Source of the DNA: Planctomycetota bacterium
GTDB taxonomy: Bacteria > Planctomycetota > Phycisphaerae > WQYP01
DNA: 48,680 bases
Direction: 5' to 3'
Assembly (NCBI GenBank): GCA_021808105.1
Contig: JAKBCC010000007.1
Location: 1 to 48,680, forward strand
Part shown: piece by piece, positions 1 to 9,095 of the stretch
Layout of the letters: every line of letters begins with the position of its first letter
Position numbering within the stretch: the first letter of the stretch is position 1
Position numbers and translations under genes: made by a program
Notes under the pieces: model-generated
What the model saw: the letters and a program-made list of their open reading frames with translations, nothing else
What the model was told of the DNA's origin: nothing
Databases searched by the model: none

Positions 1-2
1 TC

Positions 3-2441
3 TCCATGGACAACCTGGCCATCGCCAGCCTTCTGACCGGCAGTGCAGGGACCGCACCCAGCGGATTGCTAGGAACAGTGTTACAAGGCATCACCGGCAA
101 CGCCCCCCTCAGCTTGACCGCAGCCCATGCCGCTCGCAGCATCGCCTTCCACACCGCCCACGTCCCGGCCATCGCCACGGCGGCGGCCGTCACACTGGCC
201 GTTGGCGTTGCAGCCATCGTGCCAGTGGCACTGACAGCCCGGCACGGATCGAAAAAAATATCTCCCGCAGTAACCATCTCCGCACCGCAAGCCGTGGCTG
301 CTAACTCCCCTGCCGCGGGAAAAGGCATATTGACCTGCGTGGCGTATGAGATGCTGGTGCAAAAAGATTTTGCATGGGCGATTAAAACCGGCGGTAAGTT
401 AATATCCGGCAAACCGGGGGGCGTACAGGCTTACGATATTTCCGCACGGGTGGTACGGGCGCTGGCGCGGGCACAATCCAATGGAGGACGAATTGTGCTG
501 GGTTCACGTCTGAATTGGCTCTCAAGGCCGCTGCCGATTCAATTAGGCAGAAGCAATTATGCCCCGGCTCCAGCATACCAGACGCCAGTACTCTTTAACC
601 TGCGCCACACGTTGCTAAGAAAAAAGGTGCTGGCACAAATATTTGTGCAAACGGACCTTCAATGGCATGAGCGCAGCTATCGCAATGCCCTGCGCCTTGG
701 CGTCACATCCACTCGCGGCTCCAACATTGTCTACGGATACAATGTTCCGATTGCCGGCGCGACCATTCCTTATGGTTTCCAAGGCAACATGAGTATCCGC
801 CCGGGCCATGCAGCGGTGCTGGTGCGGCGCGTCATGAATTTTCAGGGGACGCAATGGTACAGTGCAGTCGTGTTCGATGTGCAGCGGTATCCGTATCGCC
901 TGCTATCGGCAATACGCACTCTCACGGATGTTGCTGGTTATCTCAAAAATGGGCCGTCCGGGAACACGCGGATCGCATCTGTTGCTTCCGCCTGGGGCCG
1001 CTACAGCGTGGCTCACCCGGCGGGGGCACCGTCTGGGGATGCGAGATGGACAAAGTCCCTTCCCGACGGCGTAACGGTGCGCCTCAAAGGGATATCCTCG
1101 AGCACGTGGCCTCTGTGCATATGGAGCCCGCGCGGGGAGCCTTCTGGCGAGGCCGGGACGATTTTTCTTGGCCATCCGGCCGACCGCGCGGGGGCGGGCC
1201 ATCTGTCAGTCCTATTCAGGATGGATGTTCCAAACGACTTTGCGGGATTCCCGCCCTCCATTCACGACACATCTAAGACTGTGATGGCCTACCGCTGGGC
1301 GGCGATCCCCGCGCATGCAGATGCCAGCGGGGTGGGCCTGGATTCGGGACCTTGGAAAATTATTGGAACGGCCAAGCCCACGCGCAATCCGAATCGGAGG
1401 CGGCTTTTTACCTACCTGGGATACACATTCTTTGCCTACGACCTCAACGTGCAGCCCGCCATTGCAGATGACCACGTACCGGGCTTGGTCAGCATGGCAT
1501 TTTCGACATCCGGCCGCAAGAATCGCAACTTGGCTGATTTGGCCGTTGCGGTGGGAGCGATAAACCAGCGTGGGAAATTGGTGGCTCCCCATCCCGGGGT
1601 GGGAGTTTACGATTGGGGATTTTCCCGGCTTCAGAGATCTCGCGCCAATGCCACCAACGAATACGCATCCGACGAAACGATATTTATCGCATCCAGCGAC
1701 GTAAAGCGTTACGTCTGGATCACCCGGCCGCGGCATTGGGTCACGTTCCACGGTTTTGCATTGCAGCCTTCACCGTTGCCCAGCACTGTTTACGCTCTGG
1801 AACAGCGACAGAGTCTCATTATGAAAAAGGCCGTGGGCACCGCAAAGCCGGTCATAACAATTGCAGCCAACCAAATCACGCCGATGGGACTGATGGCAAT
1901 GTTTGGCCATGCAATGCACAGCGGAAATCCCGTGAATATGGAGCGCCTGGTCTACGCACCAACCCCTGCCGAGCGGCATTTGCTGGTGACTGAATCTAAG
2001 CGTGCGGCTGCCCAAAATGCGTACGGTCTGTGGACGGCGGCCAGAAAACAGTTTGGCATCGCCCAGATGCGCCAGGCCGGTCTGGGCAATTTCATCAGGA
2101 AACCCTTTACTCCCGCTTTTCCACAGCATTGGAAAATCAAAGGGGCTTATGCAACACCGATGCTGCCGTTGCGTGCCGGCGTAAGTTGGCCGGCAAAGAG
2201 CCAACCCCTTCATGCGTTGATAAGGAAAAACGGGCTGTGGTATCTGGACCTCGATATAACCAAGGCACAGATGATCAATCTCGAGAGAATAATGGCCCAT
2301 GGCAACGTACACGTTTCACCGCGGCGACAAGCCTATCACACCGTCATGCAGCAACTGCAAGCCGGAAAAATCAAAGACGCCTACGCCCTGCGCGACGCCC
2401 TTAACGCCGCCCTGAAACGCTTCTCCAAACCGCCCAAATAA
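3..2441 (+). CDS. Large membrane-anchored protein of unknown function (5' end outside window)
   Basis: The reading frame is open to the left edge, so the ATG at position 6 is probably internal and the gene is probably 5'-truncated here. The visible product is about 811 residues. Residues 1-50 are rich in Ala, Gly, Leu and Thr, and residues 53-76 form one hydrophobic membrane segment. The rest is a long region with many Trp, Tyr and Pro residues and no motif I recognise. The Ala/Leu-rich stretch before a single membrane span resembles the linker seen in planctomycete ECF sigma factors that carry long C-terminal extensions, so the missing upstream part could be a sigma domain. That is inference from style only. 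The C-terminal 150 residues are more helical and basic. It is followed by a repeat-rich intergenic region and an unrelated operon. Confidence 0.6.
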   Translation, partial: SMDNLAIASLLTGSAGTAPSGLLGTVLQGITGNAPLSLTAAHAARSIAFHTAHVPAIATAAAVTLAVGVAAIVPVALTARHGSKKISPAVTISAPQAVAANSPAAGKGILTCVAYEMLVQKDFAWAIKTGGKLISGKPGGVQAYDISARVVRALARAQSNGGRIVLGSRLNWLSRPLPIQLGRSNYAPAPAYQTPVLFNLRHTLLRKKVLAQIFVQTDLQWHERSYRNALRLGVTSTRGSNIVYGYNVPIAGATIPYGFQGNMSIRPGHAAVLVRRVMNFQGTQWYSAVVFDVQRYPYRLLSAIRTLTDVAGYLKNGPSGNTRIASVASAWGRYSVAHPAGAPSGDARWTKSLPDGVTVRLKGISSSTWPLCIWSPRGEPSGEAGTIFLGHPADRAGAGHLSVLFRMDVPNDFAGFPPSIHDTSKTVMAYRWAAIPAHADASGVGLDSGPWKIIGTAKPTRNPNRRRLFTYLGYTFFAYDLNVQPAIADDHVPGLVSMAFSTSGRKNRNLADLAVAVGAINQRGKLVAPHPGVGVYDWGFSRLQRSRANATNEYASDETIFIASSDVKRYVWITRPRHWVTFHGFALQPSPLPSTVYALEQRQSLIMKKAVGTAKPVITIAANQITPMGLMAMFGHAMHSGNPVNMERLVYAPTPAERHLLVTESKRAAAQNAYGLWTAARKQFGIAQMRQAGLGNFIRKPFTPAFPQHWKIKGAYATPMLPLRAGVSWPAKSQPLHALIRKNGLWYLDLDITKAQMINLERIMAHGNVHVSPRRQAYHTVMQQLQAGKIKDAYALRDALNAALKRFSKPPK

Positions 2442-2482
2442 CCCCACTCCACCCCACAAAACCACCAAATCACCCCCCTCCT

Positions 2483-2509
2483 ATCCGCGTCATCCGCGTA
2501 ATCCGCGGT
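2483..2509. repeat. Three tandem copies of ATCCGCG, 9-nt period
   Basis: The heptamer ATCCGCG occurs three times in a row at a 9-nt spacing (starting at 2483, 2492 and 2501). Short runs of this type are frequent intergenic decoration in planctomycete and verrucomicrobial genomes; no function can be read from the sequence. Confidence 0.5.
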
Positions 2510-2530
2510 TATTTCCCGTGGCGACCTCGC

Positions 2531-2669
2531 GAAAAGGTTCCAGGTACCTTTTTTTCTTTTATTGGCAACTATTTACCCCATACCGAGGCTCCGGAAGACC
2601 ACCAACCGCTGATCAACCGCGGCCCACAATCGCTTCACCGCACGAATAAAAGGTACCTGACACCTTTTC
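2531..2669. repeat. REP-like inverted repeat pair around GGTACC
   Basis: Two near-identical 22-bp sequences lie in opposite orientation. The left copy (2531-2552) reads GAAAAGGTTCCAGGTACCTT and continues with T residues. The right copy (2648-2669) read on the minus strand is GAAAAGGTGTCAGGTACCTT followed by TT. They differ only at positions 9-10 (TC versus GT). Each copy is partly self-complementary (AAGGTACCTT-type core). The second form closely resembles repeats commonly associated with REP-associated tyrosine (Y1) transposases in other bacteria. About 95 bp separate the copies and hold no gene. No transposase is present in the window, so if mobile this would be a non-autonomous element. 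Confidence 0.6.
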
Positions 2670-2689
2670 CGGAGGATTCTTTTTTTTGT

Positions 2690-2724
2690 TTGACATCCTA
2701 TCCGACTAGTGTTATAGTACTATA
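2690..2724 (+). promoter_or_regulatory. Promoter and palindromic operator for the GntR-ABC operon
   Basis: A near-consensus sigma-70 promoter is visible: TTGACA (2690-2695), 17-bp spacer, TATAGT (2713-2718). The -10 box is the left half of a perfect 12-bp palindrome, TATAGTACTATA (2713-2724). Regulators of the YtrA/GntR family bind similar AT-rich palindromes at their own promoters, so repression by occlusion of the -10 box is the likely mode of autoregulation. Confidence 0.75.
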
Positions 2725-2743
2725 GTCATTTGGAGAGATGTCC

Positions 2744-3157
2744 ATGCGGCTTCGAATTGAGCCATCATCCGGCGTACCCATCAGCCGACAGATCGCGGAC
2801 CAAATCCGTTCGCAGTGCGTAGCGCAGGCCTTAAAGCCCGGCGACCGCGTGCCCAGTGTGCGGGAGCTGGCCCGCGAACTGGCCGTGAATCAAAATACTA
2901 TTCTACATGTCTATGAACGTCTGACGGCAGAGGGTTGGTTGGAAACCCGTCAGGGCAGCGGAACCTTCGTCAAGGTCAATCCCGGCGCACGGGCGCATAA
3001 AAGCGCTCAGACCCAAGCACTGCTGGCGCAGCTGCGCCAAGCGGTGCAACAGGCTCACCTGCTGGGTATTAGCTCGGAAGAATTACATGAGATGCTTACC
3101 GCATCCATGACTCTGGAAATGGACTCGGATGTTCCTTCTGAAAGGAGAACCTTATGA
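2744..3157 (+). CDS. GntR-family (YtrA-type) transcriptional regulator
   Basis: Short GntR regulator of 137 residues: an N-terminal winged helix-turn-helix (about residues 8-73, with the family pattern PGDRVPSVRELARELAVNQ and a GSGTFV wing) and only a short helical C-terminal tail, as in the YtrA subfamily that has no large ligand domain. I place the start at the ATG at 2744, because GGAGAG (2732-2737) is 6 nt upstream of it but abuts the earlier ATG at 2738. It overlaps the following ABC ATPase gene by 4 nt (ATGA), and such pairs normally control drug, peptide or envelope-stress ABC transporters. It probably represses its own operon through the palindrome at 2713-2724. Confidence 0.9.
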   Translation: MRLRIEPSSGVPISRQIADQIRSQCVAQALKPGDRVPSVRELARELAVNQNTILHVYERLTAEGWLETRQGSGTFVKVNPGARAHKSAQTQALLAQLRQAVQQAHLLGISSEELHEMLTASMTLEMDSDVPSERRTL

Positions 3158-3876
3158 CCCCCGCGATCAGTATTACCAATCTGACCAAAACCTTCGGCTC
3201 CAAGCCGGCACTGCACAGAGTGAATCTGGAAATACCGGCGGGTGCAACCGTGGGATTAGTTGGAGCCAATGGAGCCGGCAAAACCACGCTGATAAAATGT
3301 GCGTTAGGCCTGCTGCGGCCCACGTCGGGCCAATGTGCGTTACTGGGTGAAGATGTCTGGTCATTGTCTGCTGCGGCCAAGGCACGTCTGGGCTATGTGC
3401 CGCAGGTGATAAGCCTGTATCCGTGGATGCGTGTGCGGGAATTGATCCAATATACCGCGTCATTTTATGCGACATGGAATGCCCAACTCACCGATCGGCT
3501 GGTGCGGGAATGGGATATTCCCCTGGACGACCGGGTACGGGGATTATCCGTGGGACAGAAACAGAAATTGGCAATTCTTACCGCAGTAGCCTATCAACCG
3601 GATCTGCTGATCCTGGATGAACCCGCGGCCAGCCTGGATCCGCAGGCCCGCAGGCAATTTCTGCAACTGCTGGTGGAACTCACTGAACCGCAACAACGCA
3701 CAGTCTTATTTTCCACGCACATTATGTCCGATCTGGAACGCGTTGCGGATTATGTGGCCATGATGCAGAAAGGCCAAATCATTTACTTCGGTTCACTGGA
3801 AGACCTTAAAGACCGCACCCACTTGAGTCTGGAAGACGCGTTCCTGCAAATGCAACAGGGGGCGGCCAATGCCTAA
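3154..3876 (+). CDS. ABC transporter ATP-binding protein
   Basis: Nucleotide-binding subunit of 240 residues of an ABC transporter. Visible motifs in order: Walker A GANGAGKTT near residues 37-45, Q-loop in YVPQVISLYP, signature LSVGQKQK near 131-138, Walker B LLILDEP near 150-156, and the switch histidine in STHIMSDLER. Sequence style is that of the CcmA/YtrB group of exporters or envelope-stress transporters. The start codon overlaps the stop of the GntR gene (ATGA), and the end overlaps the permease gene by 8 nt, so the three proteins are made from one coupled message. The substrate cannot be inferred. Confidence 0.93.
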   Translation: MTPAISITNLTKTFGSKPALHRVNLEIPAGATVGLVGANGAGKTTLIKCALGLLRPTSGQCALLGEDVWSLSAAAKARLGYVPQVISLYPWMRVRELIQYTASFYATWNAQLTDRLVREWDIPLDDRVRGLSVGQKQKLAILTAVAYQPDLLILDEPAASLDPQARRQFLQLLVELTEPQQRTVLFSTHIMSDLERVADYVAMMQKGQIIYFGSLEDLKDRTHLSLEDAFLQMQQGAANA

Positions 3877-5248
3877 TCGCTATACCGAAGTGTTGATGAC
3901 ATACGTGCGCCGTCCATTTTCGTCGTGGCGGGCGGCGCTCTGGATCGCATTGATCCTCTGGGCCGTATTTTCTGACGGCTTCGGTCATCCGGGGCATATC
4001 GGCACCGGATCTGTTACAAGCGGCGGCGTATATTTAGGCCTGTGGCTTTGGTTGCACTTCCGCGAACAGATGGTCCAACCGCGCCGCGCAGTAACGCCCC
4101 ACTGCGTCTCGACAAATATCGCAGTCTTCGTTGCGCTGGGACTACTGACGGTATCAGGGCCTCCGCTCTTAATGCTGACATTGAACCACGGCCTCCGTGC
4201 GGGTTTATTTTTGGCGTTGGCCCTCTATATTTTCGGCCTGGTTGGATGGGCTGTGGCTGCCAATACCTTGCCGGTGATGGTCGTTTGCCTTGTCGCGTTT
4301 TTCGGCCCACTGAAATATCTGGGGCTGTTGTGGGGCACTTCTGACGCAGTGCCTTGGGCGGCGTCTCCATGCCTTCTTCTTTCTGGGGTGGCTGCTGGAA
4401 GCTGGGCAATATGGAAGCTAAGCCATATCACTGAAGGCCCGCGTGGTTATGGCCAAAATATGTGCCGCACGGCCGACGGATCTTACAATCTTGGATCATT
4501 TGGTCGCGCCACTGGCCGCTTTTTCGGACAACTTTTCGGCCCATCCACAAACACCCCTCAGATGGACGGACAAAACGACGCGGCCCAAATCACCTACGGG
4601 ATACCGATGGCTTTGGATGGAACGCTGAGGGACACGCTGCGGCGCTGGCGACATACGTATGTGCTGGGGCCATACCTCTTCGCGGCCGCCCTTGTATTAA
4701 TTTATGTGGCATTACACTTCGTACACGGGCGGCTCCACTCCCCTGCGGACATGTTCCAAGACGTTCATATAATCGTATTGTGGGGCGTCGTATTACCGTG
4801 GATGGCTTCACGCCGCTGGCAGTCGGATTGGCCATGCATAGCCGTAGAATCTCTTCGTCCGGAAAGCCGGGCACAATTTGCCAGGGGAATACTTCTAACC
4901 GTGGCCTTCCAAATTCTTCTGGCGTGGCTCATATTCGCTGCCGGTGTGTGGCTGGCGGTTGTAGTGGTAGACCACAGTTTGAAAGGCACGGAAACCCTGG
5001 ATTTATATCTGTTGGCAACCGGTATGATGCTGCCGCTGGCATCTGCGATTGTGTGCCGGGTCCTTTCCCACGGATCACAGGCAGCACTCTCCTGGGCCGC
5101 GGTGGGTTTCGTGACCGTGGGAATGAGCATTACCCTCTCATTTTGCGGGGCTTTTCAGGCGGTCAGCATCGCGGCCGTCCTTATGGTGGCAGGCCTGATT
5201 CTTATCCCCTTCGTTTACCGCCACTGGCTGAACATGGAAATGGGGTGA
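3869..5248 (+). CDS. ABC transporter permease, polytopic membrane protein
   Basis: Product of 459 residues dominated by hydrophobic helices; I count about ten to twelve likely membrane segments, starting near residue 18 and ending at the C-terminus. A hydrophilic loop of about 65 residues lies in the middle (near residues 185-250). It shows no recognisable catalytic motif. It is the third gene of the GntR-ABC operon and overlaps the ATPase gene by 8 nt, which makes it the probable membrane partner of that ATPase. It is the last gene of the operon; 169 bp of apparently non-coding DNA follow. Confidence 0.75.
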   Translation: MPNRYTEVLMTYVRRPFSSWRAALWIALILWAVFSDGFGHPGHIGTGSVTSGGVYLGLWLWLHFREQMVQPRRAVTPHCVSTNIAVFVALGLLTVSGPPLLMLTLNHGLRAGLFLALALYIFGLVGWAVAANTLPVMVVCLVAFFGPLKYLGLLWGTSDAVPWAASPCLLLSGVAAGSWAIWKLSHITEGPRGYGQNMCRTADGSYNLGSFGRATGRFFGQLFGPSTNTPQMDGQNDAAQITYGIPMALDGTLRDTLRRWRHTYVLGPYLFAAALVLIYVALHFVHGRLHSPADMFQDVHIIVLWGVVLPWMASRRWQSDWPCIAVESLRPESRAQFARGILLTVAFQILLAWLIFAAGVWLAVVVVDHSLKGTETLDLYLLATGMMLPLASAIVCRVLSHGSQAALSWAAVGFVTVGMSITLSFCGAFQAVSIAAVLMVAGLILIPFVYRHWLNMEMG

Positions 5249-5417
5249 CAAATGTAATATGAAATTCCAACCGCTCTTTCACTGCCCTATTCATACTGGC
5301 TATCCTTGTAAATAATGTGGGCCGCAGCAGGAAACATTTCTATCAAAACCGTAAACTACCGCAGCAGAACGTGCCGAAACACGCCTGCCCGGTTATGATG
5401 CGTTTTGAGGTGTTATT

Positions 5418-6686
5418 ATGAGCGAATCAGACCGGCGCTCCAACTTGGGAACTGTGCCGCGAATTGAATACCTGCGTATCAAAAATTATCGCGCCATCCG
5501 TGATCTTGAACTTAAAAACCTATCCCCGCTTACCGTATTTCTTGGCCCAAACGGCAGCGGAAAATCGACCATATTTGACGTCTTCGCATTCCTCTCCGAA
5601 TGTTTTTCCGTCGGCCTGCGCAAGGCTTGGGACAAGCGCGGGCGATTTAAGGAATTACGCACCCGTGGTTCTGACGGTCCCATTGAAGTTGAAATCAAAT
5701 ACCGTGAGGCCCCCGGCGCAACACCGATTACCTATCACCTTGCCGTCGCGGAAGATGGTAAAGGCCCTTTTATACAGGAGGAATGGCTTCAATGGCGGCG
5801 CGGCCGCCAGTTTGGTGCACCATTCAAATTCCTGGATTTCAAGGAGGGGGCGGGGCGTGTCATTACCGGCGACACGCCCGACGACCAGGACCAGCGCATC
5901 GACGAAACGCTTGACTCACGCGAGATGCTCGCGGTCAACACCTTAGGCCAGTTCGCCAAGCATCCACGCGTCAGTGCACTGCGCCGCTTCATTTCCGGTT
6001 GGTACCTTTCCTATCTCACGGCCGATAGCGCCCGCGGCGTACCGGAAGCCGGCCCGCAGGAAAGGCTTTCCGACACGGGCGATAATCTGGCCAATGTGGT
6101 GCAATATCTGAAGGAACAGCATCCTCAACAGCTCGCCGATATTCTGACAATTCTGGCCAAACGAATTCCACGCCTGGAGCGCGTAGACGCCGACCTCATG
6201 GCCGACGGACGCCTGCTGCTGCAAATCAAGGATGCGCCGTTTGAGAGACCGGTATTGGCCAAGTTCGCATCTGACGGCACGTTAAAAATGCTGGCCTATC
6301 TTACCGTGCTATACGACCCGTCTCCACCGCAGTTGATCGGGATTGAGGAACCGGAGAATCAATTACACCCCCGGCTTCTGCCGGAACTTGCGGAGGAATG
6401 CCGCAGTGCTGCAGCGCATGGTCAACTCATGGTTACCACGCACTCCCCCTTCTTCGTTAATGCACTGCGTGCCGAAGAGGTCTGGGTGCTGTACCGCAAT
6501 GAAAAGGGCTACACAGAAGGCCGCCGCGCCGCCGATATGAAGGGAATTCCAGAATTCATGGCCGCCGGTGCAAAACTTGGCCAGCTCTGGATGGAAGGCT
6601 TTTATGAGGTCGGCGATCCATTGACAGCCAGCGGCGGCTCCCGCGTACTTTCCGCGCAGGGGAAAACCACGCGCGGGGAGGCGTGA
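5418..6686 (+). CDS. OLD/AAA15-like ABC-type ATPase, candidate defence ATPase
   Basis: ATPase of 422 residues of the SMC/RecF/OLD-like group. The N-terminus has the typical pattern [20 protein letters not shown] followed by Walker [10 protein letters not shown] at residues 43-51. Near the C-terminus are a short signature-like helix ([10 protein letters not shown]), Walker [14 protein letters not shown] with two acidic residues, and a switch motif [12 protein letters not shown]. There is no transmembrane segment and no fused nuclease. A GAGG ribosome binding site precedes the ATG. The stop codon is directly followed by the ATG of a DUF4276/TOPRIM-like gene, with no intervening base. ATPases of this class paired with a separate TOPRIM protein act in phage defence (PARIS, OLD-like systems), so this role is plausible but unproven here. 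Confidence 0.85.
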   Translation: MSESDRRSNLGTVPRIEYLRIKNYRAIRDLELKNLSPLTVFLGPNGSGKSTIFDVFAFLSECFSVGLRKAWDKRGRFKELRTRGSDGPIEVEIKYREAPGATPITYHLAVAEDGKGPFIQEEWLQWRRGRQFGAPFKFLDFKEGAGRVITGDTPDDQDQRIDETLDSREMLAVNTLGQFAKHPRVSALRRFISGWYLSYLTADSARGVPEAGPQERLSDTGDNLANVVQYLKEQHPQQLADILTILAKRIPRLERVDADLMADGRLLLQIKDAPFERPVLAKFASDGTLKMLAYLTVLYDPSPPQLIGIEEPENQLHPRLLPELAEECRSAAAHGQLMVTTHSPFFVNALRAEEVWVLYRNEKGYTEGRRAADMKGIPEFMAAGAKLGQLWMEGFYEVGDPLTASGGSRVLSAQGKTTRGEA

Positions 6687-7298
6687 ATGCACGTTGAGTT
6701 TCTGGTGGAAGAGGAATCCTGTGCCGAATTCCTCACAATTCTGGCACCCAAACTGCTTCGCCCTGATGATACCTTCCGCACGCATCCGTTCGCGGGAAAG
6801 CCCGACTTGCTTAATTCACTGCCGGCGCGGCTTCGTGGCTACGCCGCGTGGCTGCCCAATGATTGGCGCATCGTGGTGCTGGTGGATCGTGATCAAGAGG
6901 ACTGTCGCGCACTCAAAGGTAAGATGGAATATTCCGCCCGGGCCGCCGGATTAAATACCCGGTCCGGATCGTCTGATAAAAGCCGCTTTAACGTCATTAA
7001 CCGTATCGCGGTGGAGGAGTTGGAATCTTGGTTTTTCGGCGATGTTACGGCGCTGGCCAGTGCGTACCCGCGCATCCCCCGAACGCTGGGGGAAAAACGG
7101 AAATACCGGGATTCGGACGCAATCACGGGTGGAACGTGGGAGACTCTGGAGCGAGTCTTGCAGTCGGCCGGATATTACCCGGCGGGGATGCCAAAAATTG
7201 AAGTTGCCCGCAATGTTTCCCATCACATGCTTCCGGATCGCAATCGGTCCCTTTCTTTCAAGACCTTCAGAGATGCGATCAGACAAATGCAACTATAA
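6687..7298 (+). CDS. DUF4276-family TOPRIM-like protein, partner of the ATPase
   Basis: Protein of 203 residues of the DUF4276 type. Two TOPRIM-like hallmarks are visible: an acidic cluster right after the first strand (FLVEEES, E8-E10) and a DxD motif after a second hydrophobic strand (IVVLVDRDQEDC, D67 and D69). A third acidic motif, VEELESWFFGD, follows near residues 109-119. These residues would coordinate metal in a TOPRIM nuclease. It starts immediately after the stop codon of the ATPase gene with a strong GGGGAGG ribosome binding site, so the two are almost certainly made together. By analogy with PARIS (AAA15 ATPase plus TOPRIM effector) it is the likely effector, held or triggered by the ATPase; that is inference. 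Confidence 0.8.
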   Translation: MHVEFLVEEESCAEFLTILAPKLLRPDDTFRTHPFAGKPDLLNSLPARLRGYAAWLPNDWRIVVLVDRDQEDCRALKGKMEYSARAAGLNTRSGSSDKSRFNVINRIAVEELESWFFGDVTALASAYPRIPRTLGEKRKYRDSDAITGGTWETLERVLQSAGYYPAGMPKIEVARNVSHHMLPDRNRSLSFKTFRDAIRQMQL

Positions 7299-7421
7299 CT
7301 GGAACCTGGAGCCCGTAATCTGCTGTGTTCCACCGTCGGCAAATTCAGCGGCTAAGGGAGTGACGGGAAATCGGATTTGGGGTACAGCTATTTCGGCCCG
7401 TTCCCAAAACTTCATCCACAA

Positions 7422-8942
7422 TTAGTTTTGCAGCCAGTTTTTTGTTTGCGCGTGTGTCAGCACTTCGCGCTGGTTGTATATTTTTTTCAGCAGGCCGGGG
7501 TTCTCATAGTGCGGGCGCACCCGGCCGCTCCAACTGACTTCATAATCCCAATACACACCAAAATGAAACGCTTTTTTCGCATTCACCACGCCGCCAAATT
7601 CGCTCATGGCGATCAGTTTATTGGGATAGTGCCTGCGGCAAGTTTGCCACAGGTTGCTTAGCGGATCATTCGTATCGGTCGGATACTGATCCACGCCGAC
7701 AATATCAACATATTTGTTCCCGGGATACCACGTCGCGGTGCCGGCGGTCGTATATACCCATATCAAGTTATGGAGATGAAAGTGATGCGTAAAACGATGA
7801 TACATCAGCCGCCAAAGCTGCTTAAAGGGTCCCGGCCCGTGCGCTCCCCACCAGAACCAGCCGCCGGATGCTTCATGCAAAGGCCGCCAGAGGATGGGAA
7901 TTCCGGCCCGACTAAATTTCTCAAGCTGTTTGGCAATCGCATCGATATTGCTGATCATAAGATGATAGTTTTTGCTGTGTGGATGAGCCAGCACTTTGGC
8001 AAGATTAAACTTGGTGGATTTGGTGTAAAAACCGGACCACCAATGGGATTGGACGGTTTTCCCCTGGGCATTGACATAACTGTGATCAATGAGTTCAGCC
8101 GGGGCATTCCAGTGCCATGAGACCGTCAGGATATACCCGTCGCGTGCGTCTCTGATCAGCTTCTGCACCTCATGATGCGGATTTGAGCCGTGCTCCAGGC
8201 GCGTCGGCGAGTAGTCAATGAGATCGCCTCCGATAATAGACGGAGAGTGGCCCGATACCTGATGCACATAATTGGCATCGCTCCGGGTGTATACACCAGT
8301 CAACATTCGGCGGCCATATACCTCAACCAGATGGCTCATCAGAGATCGAGCCTGCGGTGTGGCCTGTGGATCACTTAAGCGGGCACTTGGCCGCATCGGC
8401 GGCGGCGGAGATTGCGCGGGAATAAACGTGAGGGAATCGATGCTGAAATATCCCCATCCTCGGCCAATGGAAACGACATTTTTGCCCGTCTTAAGTTCCA
8501 CCAGGCCGGCGTCAAAATTGGAAAAATGATTCGGTGACGTTGGAAACATGCTGGAGTATTGACTGCCATTGATCGCCATGACAAAGCCTTTGGGGCCGGG
8601 GGAGCTGTAGCGAATCATCGCGTCATAAAGCCCGGGTGCGGGAATGTGAAATGTCATGATCAGCCGATTAGCCGATTTGGTAAATCCCGTAACGTAGGCG
8701 TCACCGGCGAAGCCGGGAATGGCTTTGGCCAGCGTTAAGCCTTTCAGCTTTCCATGCTCCGCAAGCTGAGAAACAACCGGTCCGCCGGCCTGCACCGGAG
8801 ATAACATAAGTGTCAACAGCAGCAACGCCGGAGCAATGGAAATCCAGCGCGTTAAGGTGCGGCCATAGGCGGGCGCAACCCCTCGCTTCTGACAATGGGA
8901 GCTCGGACAAATACCTATGACCATTCGTTGAAATATCTGCAT
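7422..8942 (-). CDS. Secreted GH26 beta-mannanase with N-terminal carbohydrate-binding-like domain
   Basis: Predicted mannan endo-1,4-beta-mannosidase of glycoside hydrolase family 26, 506 residues from the chosen start. An N-terminal signal sequence (hydrophobic ISIAPALLLLTLMLSPVQA) is followed by a CBM35-like beta-sandwich (about residues 65-180) and a GH26 barrel. The acid/base glutamate lies in WRPLHEASGGWFWWG (about E357) and the nucleophile in IAMSEFGG (about E448). Substrate would be mannan or galactomannan outside the cytoplasm. The frame is open to 8993, but the ATG at 8942 is preceded by GAAGAG and the upstream start has no ribosome binding site. The gene stands alone, with no transporter or sugar-catabolic gene beside it. 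Confidence 0.9.
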   Translation of the reverse strand: MQIFQRMVIGICPSSHCQKRGVAPAYGRTLTRWISIAPALLLLTLMLSPVQAGGPVVSQLAEHGKLKGLTLAKAIPGFAGDAYVTGFTKSANRLIMTFHIPAPGLYDAMIRYSSPGPKGFVMAINGSQYSSMFPTSPNHFSNFDAGLVELKTGKNVVSIGRGWGYFSIDSLTFIPAQSPPPPMRPSARLSDPQATPQARSLMSHLVEVYGRRMLTGVYTRSDANYVHQVSGHSPSIIGGDLIDYSPTRLEHGSNPHHEVQKLIRDARDGYILTVSWHWNAPAELIDHSYVNAQGKTVQSHWWSGFYTKSTKFNLAKVLAHPHSKNYHLMISNIDAIAKQLEKFSRAGIPILWRPLHEASGGWFWWGAHGPGPFKQLWRLMYHRFTHHFHLHNLIWVYTTAGTATWYPGNKYVDIVGVDQYPTDTNDPLSNLWQTCRRHYPNKLIAMSEFGGVVNAKKAFHFGVYWDYEVSWSGRVRPHYENPGLLKKIYNQREVLTHAQTKNWLQN

Positions 8943-9095
8943 GTTTCGTTTCTCTTCATAAATGCCCCCGACAACCAATTGGCCGTCCGCCAATTACCGG
9001 GACAGAATCCAAAACATTACCATGCGACACGATTGCCGCAAGGATGCAGAGCGCAAAAATATTTATCATTAACGCAAATAAGCACCCGAATGGGA

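Noticed and set aside
4462-5262. A 266-codon open frame on the plus strand in the ABC permease region
   Set aside because: It is in another frame of the permease gene, composition is Arg/Gly/Pro-rich without hydrophobic core, and the permease frame has the operon overlap.
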